A DNA stretch of 64,000 nucleotides from Spirosoma utsteinense (GCF_014282275.1 NZ_VFIA01000004.1:124001-188000); one strand, 5' to 3'; positions 28,050 through 36,978 are shown, numbered from the stretch's first letter. Notes: generated from the letters alone by a model not told the origin. Translations and numbers: made by a program.

Positions 28050-29474
28050 ATGAAAAAAACCTTCGCTTCTTTATTTGCTTCTGGCACGTCGCCCGACCGC
28101 CGGAATTTTTTGCGCAGTGCCGGCTTAGGTGGTCTGTCGCTTGGTCTGTCGCTCGATGGGCAACACGACCGCGAAATGGAATTTATCACGCAGAAAGTAA
28201 GCCGCGACTCCAAACCATCGGATCTGAAGATTACGGATATGCGCGTGGCCATTCTGAGTGGTGTTCCCTTCAGCAGTCCCATTATCCGCATCGATACCAA
28301 CCAGGGATTAGTGGGCTGGGGGGAAGTCCGGGATGGGGCCAGCGCCAACTACGCGTTGATGCTGAAAAGCCGCTTACTCGGTAAGAACCCCTGCAACGTG
28401 GAGCAGATCTTTAAACAGATCAAGCAGTTTGGCGGCCACAGCCGGGCGGCCGGGGGTGTATGTGGCGTTGAGATGGCGTTATGGGATCTGGCCGGGAAGG
28501 CCTACAACGTACCCGCCTATCAACTGCTGGGGGGGAAGTACCGGGATTACATCCGGCTCTATGCCGACACCCCCGAGTCTGATACCTACGAAGGATTTGC
28601 CGAGAACATGAAAAAGCGCCGGGACCAGGGATACACGTTCCTGAAGATGGACTTTGGCATCGGTATGCTGGCCGATAAGCCGGGTATGCTGGTCAATGCC
28701 AACAGCTGGAGCGTAAAAAGGCAGTGGGACGATAAAGAGATGGGAAAGCTTGGTAATTATGCCAACACCAAACACCCCTTTACCCGCATACAGGTTACCA
28801 AAAAAGGGCTCGATTCGCTGGTTGAGCACGTTGGCCGTATCCGGGAAATCGTCGGGTATGAAACCCCCCTGTCTGCCGATCACTTCGGGCACTTTGACGT
28901 GAATACAGCCATCCAGATCGGCAAAGCTATGGAGCCCTTCCGGCTGGCCTGGCTCGAAGACCTTGTCCCCTGGTTCTACACCGATCAGTGGAAACAGATT
29001 TCCGACGCCATCGACACACCCACACTGACGGGCGAAGACATCTACCTGAAAGAAGATTTTATCAAGCTTATCGACGCAAAGGCAATCGACATGATCCATC
29101 CGGATCTGGCTTCGTCGGGTGGCCTGCTCGAAACGAAGAAGATTGGTGACTATGCCGAGGAAAAAGGTATTCCCATGGCCATGCACTTTGCCGGGTCGCC
29201 TATCTGTATGATGGCCAATATTCACTGTGCGGCCGCTACCGAAAACTTTGTCGCCCTCGAACACCACGGCGTCGATGTGGCAGGCTGGGAAGATATCGTC
29301 ACCGGTATGAAGCCCATCGTTGAAAAAGGCTTCGTACGCGTACCCGACAAGCCGGGCCTGGGCGTTGAACTGAACGAGGACGTAGCCAAGAAATTCCTCA
29401 AGAAAGGCGGTACCTGGTTTGCTCCCACCGACGTGTGGAACACCAAAGATTCCGCCGACCGGGAGTGGAGTTGA
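28050..29474 (+). CDS. Tat-exported mandelate racemase/enolase-superfamily protein
   Basis: A 474-aa sugar-acid dehydratase-like or cycloisomerase-like enzyme. A twin-arginine signal (PDRRNFLRSAGLGGLSLGL) near residue 15-33 indicates folded export. The capping domain (GLVGWGEVRDGA) and the barrel are complete; likely metal ligands are in LSADHFGH, AWLEDL and LTGEDIY, and the general-base His in AMHFAGSP. Mandelate-racemase relatives dehydrate acid sugars to 2-keto-3-deoxy acids, and the RraA-like neighbours could act on such products. Export of this superfamily is unusual compared with the cytoplasmic norm. Confidence 0.87.
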   Translation: MKKTFASLFASGTSPDRRNFLRSAGLGGLSLGLSLDGQHDREMEFITQKVSRDSKPSDLKITDMRVAILSGVPFSSPIIRIDTNQGLVGWGEVRDGASANYALMLKSRLLGKNPCNVEQIFKQIKQFGGHSRAAGGVCGVEMALWDLAGKAYNVPAYQLLGGKYRDYIRLYADTPESDTYEGFAENMKKRRDQGYTFLKMDFGIGMLADKPGMLVNANSWSVKRQWDDKEMGKLGNYANTKHPFTRIQVTKKGLDSLVEHVGRIREIVGYETPLSADHFGHFDVNTAIQIGKAMEPFRLAWLEDLVPWFYTDQWKQISDAIDTPTLTGEDIYLKEDFIKLIDAKAIDMIHPDLASSGGLLETKKIGDYAEEKGIPMAMHFAGSPICMMANIHCAAATENFVALEHHGVDVAGWEDIVTGMKPIVEKGFVRVPDKPGLGVELNEDVAKKFLKKGGTWFAPTDVWNTKDSADREWS

Positions 29475-29500
29475 GAAGGGAGTGATGAATGATGAATGAT

Positions 29501-29554
29501 GAGTGATGAGCGATGAATGGTCCCAGAAGGAATACCATTCATCGCTCATCACTC
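29501..29554. terminator. Hairpin overlapping a stop codon between convergent genes
   Basis: A 21-bp perfect stem (29501-29521 with 29534-29554) with a 12-base loop, built from GATGAATGATGAGTGATGAG words. The right arm covers the stop codon (29549-29551) of the leftward epimerase gene, and the left arm follows the stop of the rightward gene by 26 bases. It likely ends or stabilises both transcripts. Confidence 0.75.
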
Positions 29555-30487
29555 ATTCAACAGTTCCCGTAACGCGTATTCCAGTTCGCCGTGCTGGTAC
29601 TGGAAGTCGGTTTCTTCGCTGATGCGCTTGTTGAGGACGTAGTTGCCGCCGATGACGGTGATGGCCAACTCGCCGAACATGAGCTTGATAGCGAAATTGG
29701 GGATGTTGGGCAGCAGCATCGGGCGATTCAGTACTCTGGCAATGGTGCGCGTCAGGGTTTCGTTCGTGACAGGTCCGGGCGCAACGGCATTATAAACGCC
29801 CTGCCACGACTCATCCTCTAATGCCCTGATGTATAGCCGACACAGATCGTCGAGGTGAATCCAGGAAATATACTGTTGCCCCGAACCGATAGGTGCCCCC
29901 GCACCCAGCCGAACCGGTTGGGCGAGTTTTGGCAGCGCTCCACCAGCCATCGTCAGCACGACGCCCGTCCGCATTTTTACGGTTCGGATGCCGAGTGCTG
30001 CCACCTGATCTTCCGATCGTTCCCACGCCCGCGTCACCTGCGCCAGAAAATCAGATCCGCCCGAACTGGTTTCTGTTAGCGGCCGGTCGCCGGTATCACC
30101 CCCGTAATAGCCAATGGCCGACGAAGCAATAAAGGATTTGACGTGGTGCGGATTGTTGGCCAGTGCTTTCGCAATCAGCTCTGTCGATTCGGTGCGCGAG
30201 GTCAGAATTTCGTCTTTGCGGGCGTCGGTCCAGCGTTCGTCAGCAACACCGGCCCCGGCAAGGTGAATAATATGATCGGCGGTTTGAATCGCCTGCGGAT
30301 CGAGATGCCCTTTCCTGATATCCCATTGGTAAACGGAAACAGAAGAGTCCGGCTGCGTACCAGCCGACGTCGCGCTGGACACCTGTCGGCTTAGTAAAGA
30401 AACCTGGTAGCCCTGTTGCTGAAGAAGTTGCGTCAACCGGCGACCAATAGTGCCCGTACCGCCGGTGATTAACACAGTTTGGTTCAT
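29549..30487 (-). CDS. TIGR01777-type epimerase (SDR39U1-like)
   Basis: An NAD(P)-binding extended SDR protein of 312 aa. The Rossmann motif ITGGTGTIGRRL is at residues 7-18; HLAGAGVADERW, SSAIGYYG (the YxxxK-like region modified as in this family) and MRTGVVL are also typical. The ATG at 30487 is preferred to 30535 because the Rossmann strand then starts at the usual distance. In E. coli the homologue is YfcH; the substrate is unknown. The final codons lie inside the hairpin shared with the convergent gene. Confidence 0.9.
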   Translation of the reverse strand: MNQTVLITGGTGTIGRRLTQLLQQQGYQVSLLSRQVSSATSAGTQPDSSVSVYQWDIRKGHLDPQAIQTADHIIHLAGAGVADERWTDARKDEILTSRTESTELIAKALANNPHHVKSFIASSAIGYYGGDTGDRPLTETSSGGSDFLAQVTRAWERSEDQVAALGIRTVKMRTGVVLTMAGGALPKLAQPVRLGAGAPIGSGQQYISWIHLDDLCRLYIRALEDESWQGVYNAVAPGPVTNETLTRTIARVLNRPMLLPNIPNFAIKLMFGELAITVIGGNYVLNKRISEETDFQYQHGELEYALRELLNE

Positions 30488-30574
30488 GTGTGGGAGGAGT
30501 AGCGTCAAAAAGGTATTAACCCAATAAAGGAGCATCTGGTTTGTTAACCTTCCTAACTAAAGGGTTGCCGGTTG

Positions 30575-31102
30575 CTAATGACCGGACCGAATAGAAAGCG
30601 CTGCCAGCGCGGCTACCCAGGCCATCAGCGTAAGGGCAATGCGTATATAATTCAACGTAATCCACAACCCTGCCAAACGCGTAACGACCGAGTCTGGGAG
30701 CCGATTGGCCTGCTGTAGTTTGATGGCGGTTGGAATAAAAAAAGCAAAAGTGCCTATCCGTTCAACGAGCGTTATCAGGGCTGCGCCAAACCACCACGCC
30801 TGACCGGGTTGCAATGACTGCCAAGCCATAGTAAGATTCGCCAGCGTAAGGAGTGTAAGCGGCACCGTTGTTACAAATGCCCAGAATTTTCTGCCCGTTT
30901 CTATGTCGTGCATCGCTTCCATATTGACCCGGTAACCTGCCCCTGCCACTTTATGAAACCAGAGAGGAATGATAATTCTTGTTTCGTATAAACCCGCGCC
31001 AAAGGCCGTTCCAAGGTTTAGGATAAACAACACTAACAGGATTTCAGCGGGATGATTCATCATGTCGGTAGCCAGATCAGCTGGTAAGTATAGAGGAACC
31101 AT
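30575..31102 (-). CDS. Hypothetical four-helix membrane protein
   Basis: A 175-aa integral membrane protein with about four transmembrane segments (residues 18-38, 72-92, 100-122, 145-168). It loosely resembles DUF1772-like proteins, which I state with low certainty. Translation could begin at Met14 or Met15 instead (around 31063). It is 87 bases upstream of the epimerase gene on the same strand, so the two may form an operon. Confidence 0.65.
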   Translation of the reverse strand: MVPLYLPADLATDMMNHPAEILLVLFILNLGTAFGAGLYETRIIIPLWFHKVAGAGYRVNMEAMHDIETGRKFWAFVTTVPLTLLTLANLTMAWQSLQPGQAWWFGAALITLVERIGTFAFFIPTAIKLQQANRLPDSVVTRLAGLWITLNYIRIALTLMAWVAALAALSIRSGH

Positions 31103-31191
31103 TCAGTTGACAGGGTCAAACCTACACCGTTGCCAAACCGGTTGCCGACAAACAGGAATCAACTGCTTAAAAGTGGGGATAAACCCGGCTG

Positions 31192-32124
31192 TCAGGGCGC
31201 TGAACTGACCTGGCTGGCACGCAGTGTCAAATACTCCGTTACCAGCGCCCAGTTATGCGCTTCACATTGCCACCGCATCTGCACGAGTGGCCGATGGGCA
31301 AACCGGCGCAGAAAAGGGTGCTCGTAGGCCGTCAGCAGACCGGCAATAAAAAAATGGAATCCCTCGAAATCGCGTTCGATCGCCACGGTGTCGACAGCAT
31401 CGGGCGCTGCGCCCAGCCGAATCAGCGACGTGGCGAGTACAAGCTGCTCCACCCGATTCGTGGTTTGGGCCAGCAGGGTATACGCATCGGTAATCAGGCA
31501 TGACCGAATGGAGGTGAGTTCCGGCGGGTCGAAAGCAGCTATCAACCGCGCCAGGTGGTAGATGATCAGCGACGTTCGGGCGTAGTGGGGCGCACACCGA
31601 AACGGCTCCGACTTATAGCGACCTGACTCAACCACTGCCCGCAGGTAGGTCAGCGAGTCGGTGTCGTGCTGGTTAAGGGGTAACCGATACCGGTAAATGC
31701 AATAGAGCATATTGCTCAGGGCACAGGCATCGAAATCGATCCCCATCTGCTTGCCGAACCAGGTTGAATACGCTTTCAGAGGCTGGTATTCAGCAAAGGT
31801 CGTCTGGATCTGTCGGGTCGTCAGGTTGGCGTGTTGTGGTAGTTTGGTTTTCAGCCAGCGCAACTCGTCCGGTGTGGGGGTGGTGGTCAGGTAAACCATC
31901 GCCGTATCGTCAATGTCGTCGGGGATGCGAAAATGCTCGAAGCGTCGGAACAGATGCCCGTTCGGGAAATGCTGCGAGGGGCGCGTCGGCCAGAAGTTGT
32001 AAGTAGCCAGGCCGTCTTTATTCCGGAAGCGGGGGTAAGCCGCCAGGGCCCGCACCTGAATCTGATCGATCAGCCGCTGCGACCCCGGCGATGCGCTCGG
32101 GTGTAGCTGCCGAAGCGTGAACAC
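31192..32124 (-). CDS. Hypothetical soluble protein, 5' end uncertain
   Basis: The first conventional start is the GTG at 32124, giving 310 aa. The frame stays open upstream to a stop at 32326-32328, and the 66 extra codons read like protein (DAVIIPDAIIQRIARLQTDL, GLFPSVRSNPAIAYRRPDTN, VFFTAITVFTLRQL) yet contain no ATG, GTG or TTG. The true protein probably starts upstream at a rare codon, or the 5' end has been damaged. The protein is rich in helices and aromatic residues, and the RPDTNVFFTA stretch looks conserved in type. I do not recognise the function; it might be a terpene-cyclase/alpha-barrel-like fold. Confidence 0.6.
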   Translation of the reverse strand: MFTLRQLHPSASPGSQRLIDQIQVRALAAYPRFRNKDGLATYNFWPTRPSQHFPNGHLFRRFEHFRIPDDIDDTAMVYLTTTPTPDELRWLKTKLPQHANLTTRQIQTTFAEYQPLKAYSTWFGKQMGIDFDACALSNMLYCIYRYRLPLNQHDTDSLTYLRAVVESGRYKSEPFRCAPHYARTSLIIYHLARLIAAFDPPELTSIRSCLITDAYTLLAQTTNRVEQLVLATSLIRLGAAPDAVDTVAIERDFEGFHFFIAGLLTAYEHPFLRRFAHRPLVQMRWQCEAHNWALVTEYLTLRASQVSSAP

Positions 32125-32490
32125 GGTAATGGCCGTAAAAAAGACATTTGTATCAGGCCGCCGGTAAGCAATGGCCGGGTTGCTCCGAACCGACGGGAAC
32201 AGGCCCAGATCGGTTTGCAGGCGGGCAATGCGTTGGATGATAGCGTCGGGAATGATAACAGCGTCGATTAGCAGGTAAAGATTAACAAAGGTAAACCAGG
32301 CCGGGTAGGTTTTGAAAACGGTGGCCTACCCGCAGGCGGCTTTACGCCTTCATAAGCCGGTTAACCCCCCGTGTGGATAAGCGCACCGGACGGAGCAGTT
32401 ACCTAAAGGTCTGTTGAGAGTCAAATGCATAGTTAATGCAGAGACATACTGACTTTGTCTGGTGAGCATTAACTATAGCGTCTATCCACC
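32125..32490. other. Region between divergent genes, partly coding-like
   Basis: 32125-32325 is an open continuation of the leftward hypothetical gene without a standard start codon. The remaining 165 bases hold the promoter region of the rightward membrane protein; TGACTTTG at 32450-32457 is a 7-of-8 match to TAnnTTTG. No other gene is seen. Confidence 0.45.
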
Positions 32491-33858
32491 ATGAAACGAT
32501 TCATCTGGCCCACCGTTTGTTTTTTGTGCATCGTAGTTTACTACACCGTTATTGTCGAAAACAGTCAAAATATTCCGTTCGCCGATGATCTGGCCATCAT
32601 GGCCAATCTGTACGACATCCATGTGGCAACTACGCCTTCAGACGTAGTTGCCACGTTGCTTTCCTACCATAACGAACACCGGATACTGCTGCCAAGGCTG
32701 GTAATTATGGCCTTAGCCAAACTTAATGGGGGCATCGTCGACATTCAGTGGTGGATTTGGGCTGGGAATAGTCTCCTGCTCTTAATCGGGTATGTATTCT
32801 ACCGGGTCTTTGCTAATTATCAGAAGCCGTTTATCTATTTCGTTCCGGTTGTTCTGCTGCTTTTTCAACCCCTCGCTGCCGAGCTTACCTACTGGGGTAT
32901 GGCTTCGCTGCAAAACATCGGTGTGCTGGTCCTGTCGGCCATAACGATATACCTGATCAGTGGTGACGGCAGTGCTGCGGGTTTGTCATTCCGAGGTACG
33001 AGGAATCTTCGGAGATACCTGATCAGTGGTGACGGTAGTTCTGCGGGCCGCTTGCTTGTCTCCTTTTTACTGACGGGTGCCGCCATGCTCACGGGGGCCA
33101 ATGGGATACTGTTGCTACTCCCTGTGGCTCTTGTCCTGCTGGTTAAACGGTGCTATAAACAGGCCGTTGGCTGGCTGGTAACGGGCGGATTTGTCGTAGA
33201 ACTTTACTGGACTGGGTTCATTCCGGGCGTTCATTCGGGGAGTGCCGCTAAAACAACGCCAGATGTGCTGGATAGCGGCCTTTCATTCCTGGGCATGATG
33301 GGTGCATTCGTGGAGTCGCAACGGTATGATTATGTGTCGGTTATCGTTGGTGTCGTTTTTCTCATTCTGGTTGCCCTGGCGGTTTCCCCCAAAATCAGGG
33401 CCCTTATTCAGTTGCCTGTAGCGTCAGTCGACCGCCAAACGATTTTTGTGCTGGCTTTCAGCAGCTTTATTCTACTGACCATGGCCGCTATTGCCGTTAA
33501 CCGGCATCTGGATGCCATACTGCACGTAAGCCGTTACAAAATTTATCCCGTTCTGTTACTCATCTGCCTGTACCTGCTTTGCCTTGATCGGTTCCGGTGG
33601 CGGGTCTGGTCGATTCGGCCTGTCGTTTTACTGTGTTTGATCGCAAATGGTATTGCCTATAAACGCTATTTGCCAATTATAGGCGTGCATCAGGCCTACC
33701 TTACTCTTCAACTCAACAACTGGCTTCTGTACAGATCGGTAGACGCGCCAACTCCGTTCATACGGCAGTATTATGAGCAGCGCTGGACGAATATGTACCG
33801 GCTGGGTTTATACAAGCCACCCACCAGACGGTACCGGCTGAGCAACAACCGCGTATGA
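32491..33858 (+). CDS. Hypothetical polytopic membrane protein with an in-frame repeat insertion
   Basis: A 455-aa protein with about ten transmembrane segments and a periplasmic-type first loop (QNIPFADDLAIM), a layout like GT-C glycosyltransferases or O-antigen-related membrane proteins. No catalytic motif is certain. Between two membrane segments (residues 153-186) the peptide YLISGDGSAAG occurs twice, separated by LSFRGTRNLRR. This stems from a 66-bp in-frame insertion carrying an interspersed repeat. The rest of the frame is intact, so the protein may still be made. The gene stands alone. Confidence 0.75.
   Translation: MKRFIWPTVCFLCIVVYYTVIVENSQNIPFADDLAIMANLYDIHVATTPSDVVATLLSYHNEHRILLPRLVIMALAKLNGGIVDIQWWIWAGNSLLLLIGYVFYRVFANYQKPFIYFVPVVLLLFQPLAAELTYWGMASLQNIGVLVLSAITIYLISGDGSAAGLSFRGTRNLRRYLISGDGSSAGRLLVSFLLTGAAMLTGANGILLLLPVALVLLVKRCYKQAVGWLVTGGFVVELYWTGFIPGVHSGSAAKTTPDVLDSGLSFLGMMGAFVESQRYDYVSVIVGVVFLILVALAVSPKIRALIQLPVASVDRQTIFVLAFSSFILLTMAAIAVNRHLDAILHVSRYKIYPVLLLICLYLLCLDRFRWRVWSIRPVVLLCLIANGIAYKRYLPIIGVHQAYLTLQLNNWLLYRSVDAPTPFIRQYYEQRWTNMYRLGLYKPPTRRYRLSNNRV
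32949..33047 (+). repeat. Interspersed repeat with 33-bp flanking direct repeats inside a CDS
   Basis: Copies 32949-32981 and 33015-33047 (33 bases, 2 mismatches, ATACCTGATCAGTGGTGACG...) flank a 33-base spacer (32982-33014) containing GTCATTCCGAGGTACGAGGA and ATCTTCGG. The spacer resembles a repeat common between genes in this bacterial group, as I recall. The 66-base period keeps the reading frame. Confidence 0.75.
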
Positions 33859-34008
33859 GTAGAATGGCCCGGACAGGGTCAGCAAATGGCCACCTGCCCG
33901 CCTATTGGTCATCCAAACGGGTAGCGCCCCCGCCGATACGTTGGCCTGTTCATATATTCCCGATTTAAAAATTAAGAGTTGATATTTGCCGACTGACTTG
34001 AGTACGCA

Positions 34009-35196
34009 ATGTCCAACCTTATTTTATTCGACGATCTGGCCATCCGAACGGCCCTGTTACCTTTCACGTTCACGCGTCCCGTGGCAGAAATCCGCATCGG
34101 TATCCGAACGGTGTCCGAAAAATGGGCGGCTTCGTTCGGCAAAAAGCCCTCGTTCCAGACGCAACCTTACTTACAGGCTAAATTTCCGGTTCGCACCGGT
34201 TCCGATAACTGGTATGTCAATGGGGCTGTTTGCCCAACGCCTGCGTTGCAGCAGGCAATTCTCGAACTACCCACTGGTGAGGGACTTACCACACCCGATG
34301 GCCTTCTGCTCGCTGTTCGTACCGACCACGCGCTGCCAAACGGCCCCATCGCTGGTGGCAGTTACGTAGCGCGGTCGTTTGCCGAACCGCTCACGATCGT
34401 CCAGAATCTCTGGGATATTTTCGTGCAGAACGGCGACCAGATCCGGGCCGATTTTGCGCAGATGACCGCCGGTCGTCAGTCGCAGCCGATCGCTGATCCG
34501 TTTACGCGCTGCTACGCGCCAGAAAACATATTCATAGAGCCGGGCGCTACGATCCGGGCCGCTATCCTAAACGCCGAGGGCGGCCCCATTTATATTGGCC
34601 GGGACGCTACCATCAGCGAAGGATCTATCGTGATCGGGCCATTTGCGCTGGGCGAAGGATCTACCGTGAACTGGGGTGGTAAAATGCGCAGCAACACCAC
34701 CATCGGGCCATTTTGTAAAGTAGGTGGGGAAGTAGGTAATTCTATTTTTCTGGGCTACAGCAACAAAGGCCACGACGGTTTTCTGGGTAACTCGGTCATT
34801 GGCGAATGGTGCAATCTGGGGGCCAACGTCAATAACTCGAACCTCAAAAACGACTACACCAACGTTAAGCTTCACAGCTACGCCACCGACCAGCTCGAAG
34901 ATACAGGTCGCATTTTCTGTGGCCTGATGATGGCCGATTTCACGAAAGCCGGTATCAGCACCATGTTCAACACGGGTACGGTGGTAGGCGTCAGCAGCAA
35001 CGTATTTGGGGGTGGGTTTCAGCCAAAATACATTCCGTCATTCTCCTGGGGCGGAAGCGTCGACGGCTTTACCACCTACCGTATCGAGAAAGCACTACAG
35101 GTTGCCCGCGAAGCCTTTAGCCGCCGGGGTAAACTTTTCGATGCGGTGGAGGAGGGGATCTTAAGAACTATATTTTCAGCAGTAAATGGTGGATGA
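34009..35196 (+). CDS. GlmU-like sugar nucleotidyltransferase/acetyltransferase (Bacteroidetes type)
   Basis: A 395-aa protein. The N-terminus (LILFDDLAIRTALLPFTFTR) is that of the alternative Bacteroidetes GlmU family, and the second half (about residues 170-340) is a left-handed beta-helix of hexapeptides, for example IYIGRDATISEGSIVIGPFA. The family is proposed to make UDP-N-acetylglucosamine for peptidoglycan and glycans. The GTG(T)R-type uridylyltransferase motif of classical GlmU is not obvious, which is normal for this group. holB follows after 54 bases, so the two may be cotranscribed. The stop codon lies in a hairpin. Confidence 0.88.
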   Translation: MSNLILFDDLAIRTALLPFTFTRPVAEIRIGIRTVSEKWAASFGKKPSFQTQPYLQAKFPVRTGSDNWYVNGAVCPTPALQQAILELPTGEGLTTPDGLLLAVRTDHALPNGPIAGGSYVARSFAEPLTIVQNLWDIFVQNGDQIRADFAQMTAGRQSQPIADPFTRCYAPENIFIEPGATIRAAILNAEGGPIYIGRDATISEGSIVIGPFALGEGSTVNWGGKMRSNTTIGPFCKVGGEVGNSIFLGYSNKGHDGFLGNSVIGEWCNLGANVNNSNLKNDYTNVKLHSYATDQLEDTGRIFCGLMMADFTKAGISTMFNTGTVVGVSSNVFGGGFQPKYIPSFSWGGSVDGFTTYRIEKALQVAREAFSRRGKLFDAVEEGILRTIFSAVNGG

Positions 35197-35235
35197 TGAA
35201 TACGCTGTTGCTGTACTAAGTCATCATTCACCATT
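35185..35235. repeat. Hairpin of GATGAAT words at the GlmU-like stop codon
   Basis: Arms 35185-35199 and 35221-35235 pair with one mismatch (AATGGTGGATGATGA). The left arm contains the stop codon of the preceding gene, and the right arm lies 15 bases before the holB start. The same words build the hairpins at 9420 and 29501. Confidence 0.6.
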
Positions 35236-35250
35236 CATCATTTTCAGGCC

Positions 35251-36399
35251 GTGCAATTCTCCGAAATTATTGGTCACGACGAAACCAAGCAGATGCTGCT
35301 GCGGGCGGTACAGACCAACCACCTTGCCCATGCATTGCTGTTCGATGGGCCGCAGGGTAGCGCCAATCTGGCCCTGGCCCTCGCTTTGGCGCAGTATGTC
35401 AACTGCGAAGACAAGCAACTCATCGACGGGGTTGGTCAGGATGCCTGCGGGCGGTGTGCCTCCTGTGTGAAGATCCAGAAACTCGTACACCCCGACCTGC
35501 ACATGGTGTTTCCGGTGGCCAATCTGGCGAAAGGAAAAAACTCGGAAGCCTACCTGGTCGACTGGCGTAAATTCCTGCTCGACCAGCCATACCGTACCTT
35601 GCCGGACTGGCTCGAAACGATGGGTGCCGACAATAAGCAGGGCAATATATCGGCCGAAGAAGCCCGCAATATTCTGCAAAAGCTGTCGCTGAAAGCTTAT
35701 GAGGGCGCTTACAAGATCATGCTGATCTGGTTGCCGGAACTAATGAACGTAACGTCAGCCAACGCCCTGCTGAAAGTGCTGGAGGAGCCACCGGCGCAAA
35801 CGCTGTTTTTGCTGGTAACCAACCAATCCGACAAACTGCTCATCACGATCCTGTCGCGTACCCAGCGGGTGGCGGTGCGGGCCTTTACCGACGAGGAAGT
35901 AAGCACTTACCTGCGTCAGCACCTGAACCTCGACGAAACCACTGCCCGGCGCATTGCGTACCTGGCCGACGGCGATTTGTCGGCAGCGACCAAACTTGGC
36001 CAGCAGGAAAGTAATGGAACGTCGGTATCTGGTCAGCATACCTGGTTTGCCGAGTGGATGCGACTTTGTTACCGGCAGGATTTACTGGGGCTGGTAAAAC
36101 AGGCCGACCAGTTCGATGGTTTCAACAAGGAGAAACAGAAAGGGTTGGTCGAATACAGTATTCGTCTGTACCGCGATCTGTTTTTATGGCAGCAGGGGGC
36201 TGGTGCGTTACTGCGCCTGCCAGACGATGAGCTGGAGTTTGTCAAGAATTTCTCGAAAGTGCTAACCATTACCCATATCGAACACATCGTAACCGACCTC
36301 AACGAAGCGGCCTATCATCTCGAACGCAACGCCCGGGCCCGGATGATCATGCTGGATCTGTCGCTTACCTTCAGCCGGTTGATAAAAACGAAGTTGTAA
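35251..36399 (+). CDS. holB: DNA polymerase III subunit delta'
   Basis: Clamp-loader subunit of 382 aa with a GTG start (QFSEIIGHDETKQML). The AAA+ fold is visible with LLFDGPQGSANLALALA as a degenerate Walker A (no GKT), as expected for delta', the zinc-module cysteines in CGRCASCVK, the Walker B-like region KIMLIWLPELMN, and the sensor motif LKVLEEPPAQTLFLL and ILSRTQRV. The combination of zinc module and missing P-loop Lys argues for delta' rather than DnaX. Confidence 0.92.
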   Translation: MQFSEIIGHDETKQMLLRAVQTNHLAHALLFDGPQGSANLALALALAQYVNCEDKQLIDGVGQDACGRCASCVKIQKLVHPDLHMVFPVANLAKGKNSEAYLVDWRKFLLDQPYRTLPDWLETMGADNKQGNISAEEARNILQKLSLKAYEGAYKIMLIWLPELMNVTSANALLKVLEEPPAQTLFLLVTNQSDKLLITILSRTQRVAVRAFTDEEVSTYLRQHLNLDETTARRIAYLADGDLSAATKLGQQESNGTSVSGQHTWFAEWMRLCYRQDLLGLVKQADQFDGFNKEKQKGLVEYSIRLYRDLFLWQQGAGALLRLPDDELEFVKNFSKVLTITHIEHIVTDLNEAAYHLERNARARMIMLDLSLTFSRLIKTKL

Positions 36400-36415
36400 C
36401 GCCCTTGCCCAATCC

Positions 36416-36877
36416 ATGAAACCCAGGCAGATTATTGGCATGACGGATATCATCGACCTTCCCGATCTGGGCCTGTTCGACGTGCAGGCGAAGATCGATA
36501 CCGGGGCATTTACCTCGTCGCTGCACTGTAAGAAAATCAAAAAGGTACGAACCGGCACCCGCACTAAACTAAGCTTCTGGGTGATCGACAAAACCGGCGA
36601 GCCCGCCCGGAAGTTCTACAGCGACGACTTCAGCCAGCGCATGATTCGCAACTCGTTCGGCGTATCCGAAATGCGGTACGTCATTAAAACACGTATCGTA
36701 TTGTTCGGCCGTACCATCAAAACCGAGTTTACGCTCGCCGATCGGGAGCGACTTAAAAACCCAATACTGTTGGGTCGCAAACTGCTCCGCAACCGCTTTA
36801 TCGTCGACGTATCACAAACGAATTTGTCGTATCAATTGAAGAATAGTCGTGAAGTCGTAGAAGTCGTGAAGTCGTAA
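36416..36877 (+). CDS. RimB-like retropepsin ('ATP-dependent zinc protease' family)
   Basis: A 153-aa aspartic-protease-like protein. The active-site motif is VQAKIDTGAFTSSLH (DTGA near residue 28), as in retropepsins. The family was earlier called ATP-dependent zinc protease. In Pseudomonas, RimB works with RimK on the glutamate tail of ribosomal protein S6; here rimK follows 130 bases downstream. The last residues (SREVVEVVKS) and the stop codon are encoded by GTCGTA-word repeat DNA, so the repeat has replaced or extended the original C-terminus. Confidence 0.87.
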   Translation: MKPRQIIGMTDIIDLPDLGLFDVQAKIDTGAFTSSLHCKKIKKVRTGTRTKLSFWVIDKTGEPARKFYSDDFSQRMIRNSFGVSEMRYVIKTRIVLFGRTIKTEFTLADRERLKNPILLGRKLLRNRFIVDVSQTNLSYQLKNSREVVEVVKS

Positions 36878-36978
36878 GTGGCTGACAGTCGAGCATCCAG
36901 GATGCGTCAGCCACTTACGACTACTACGACTTACGACTTCTACGCCTTACGACTACTACGCCTTACGACTACTACGAC
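36846..36978. repeat. GTCGTA-word hairpin repeat, copy 1
   Basis: The 37-base core at 36878-36914 (GTGGCTGACAGTCGAGCATC...) has outer arms 36871-36886 and 36906-36921 (16 bp perfect) and an inner dyad GCATCC/GGATGC. It is flanked on the left by GTCGTA/GTCGTG units and on the right by about seven TACGAC or TACGCC units, so pairing can extend further. It lies between the RimB-like gene and rimK and overlaps the former's stop codon. Confidence 0.85.

Noticed and set aside
32125..32325. A separate small gene upstream of the hypothetical gene at 31192-32124
   Set aside because: The coding-like sequence is in the same frame as the downstream gene without a stop between, so it is better read as that gene's own N-terminus.
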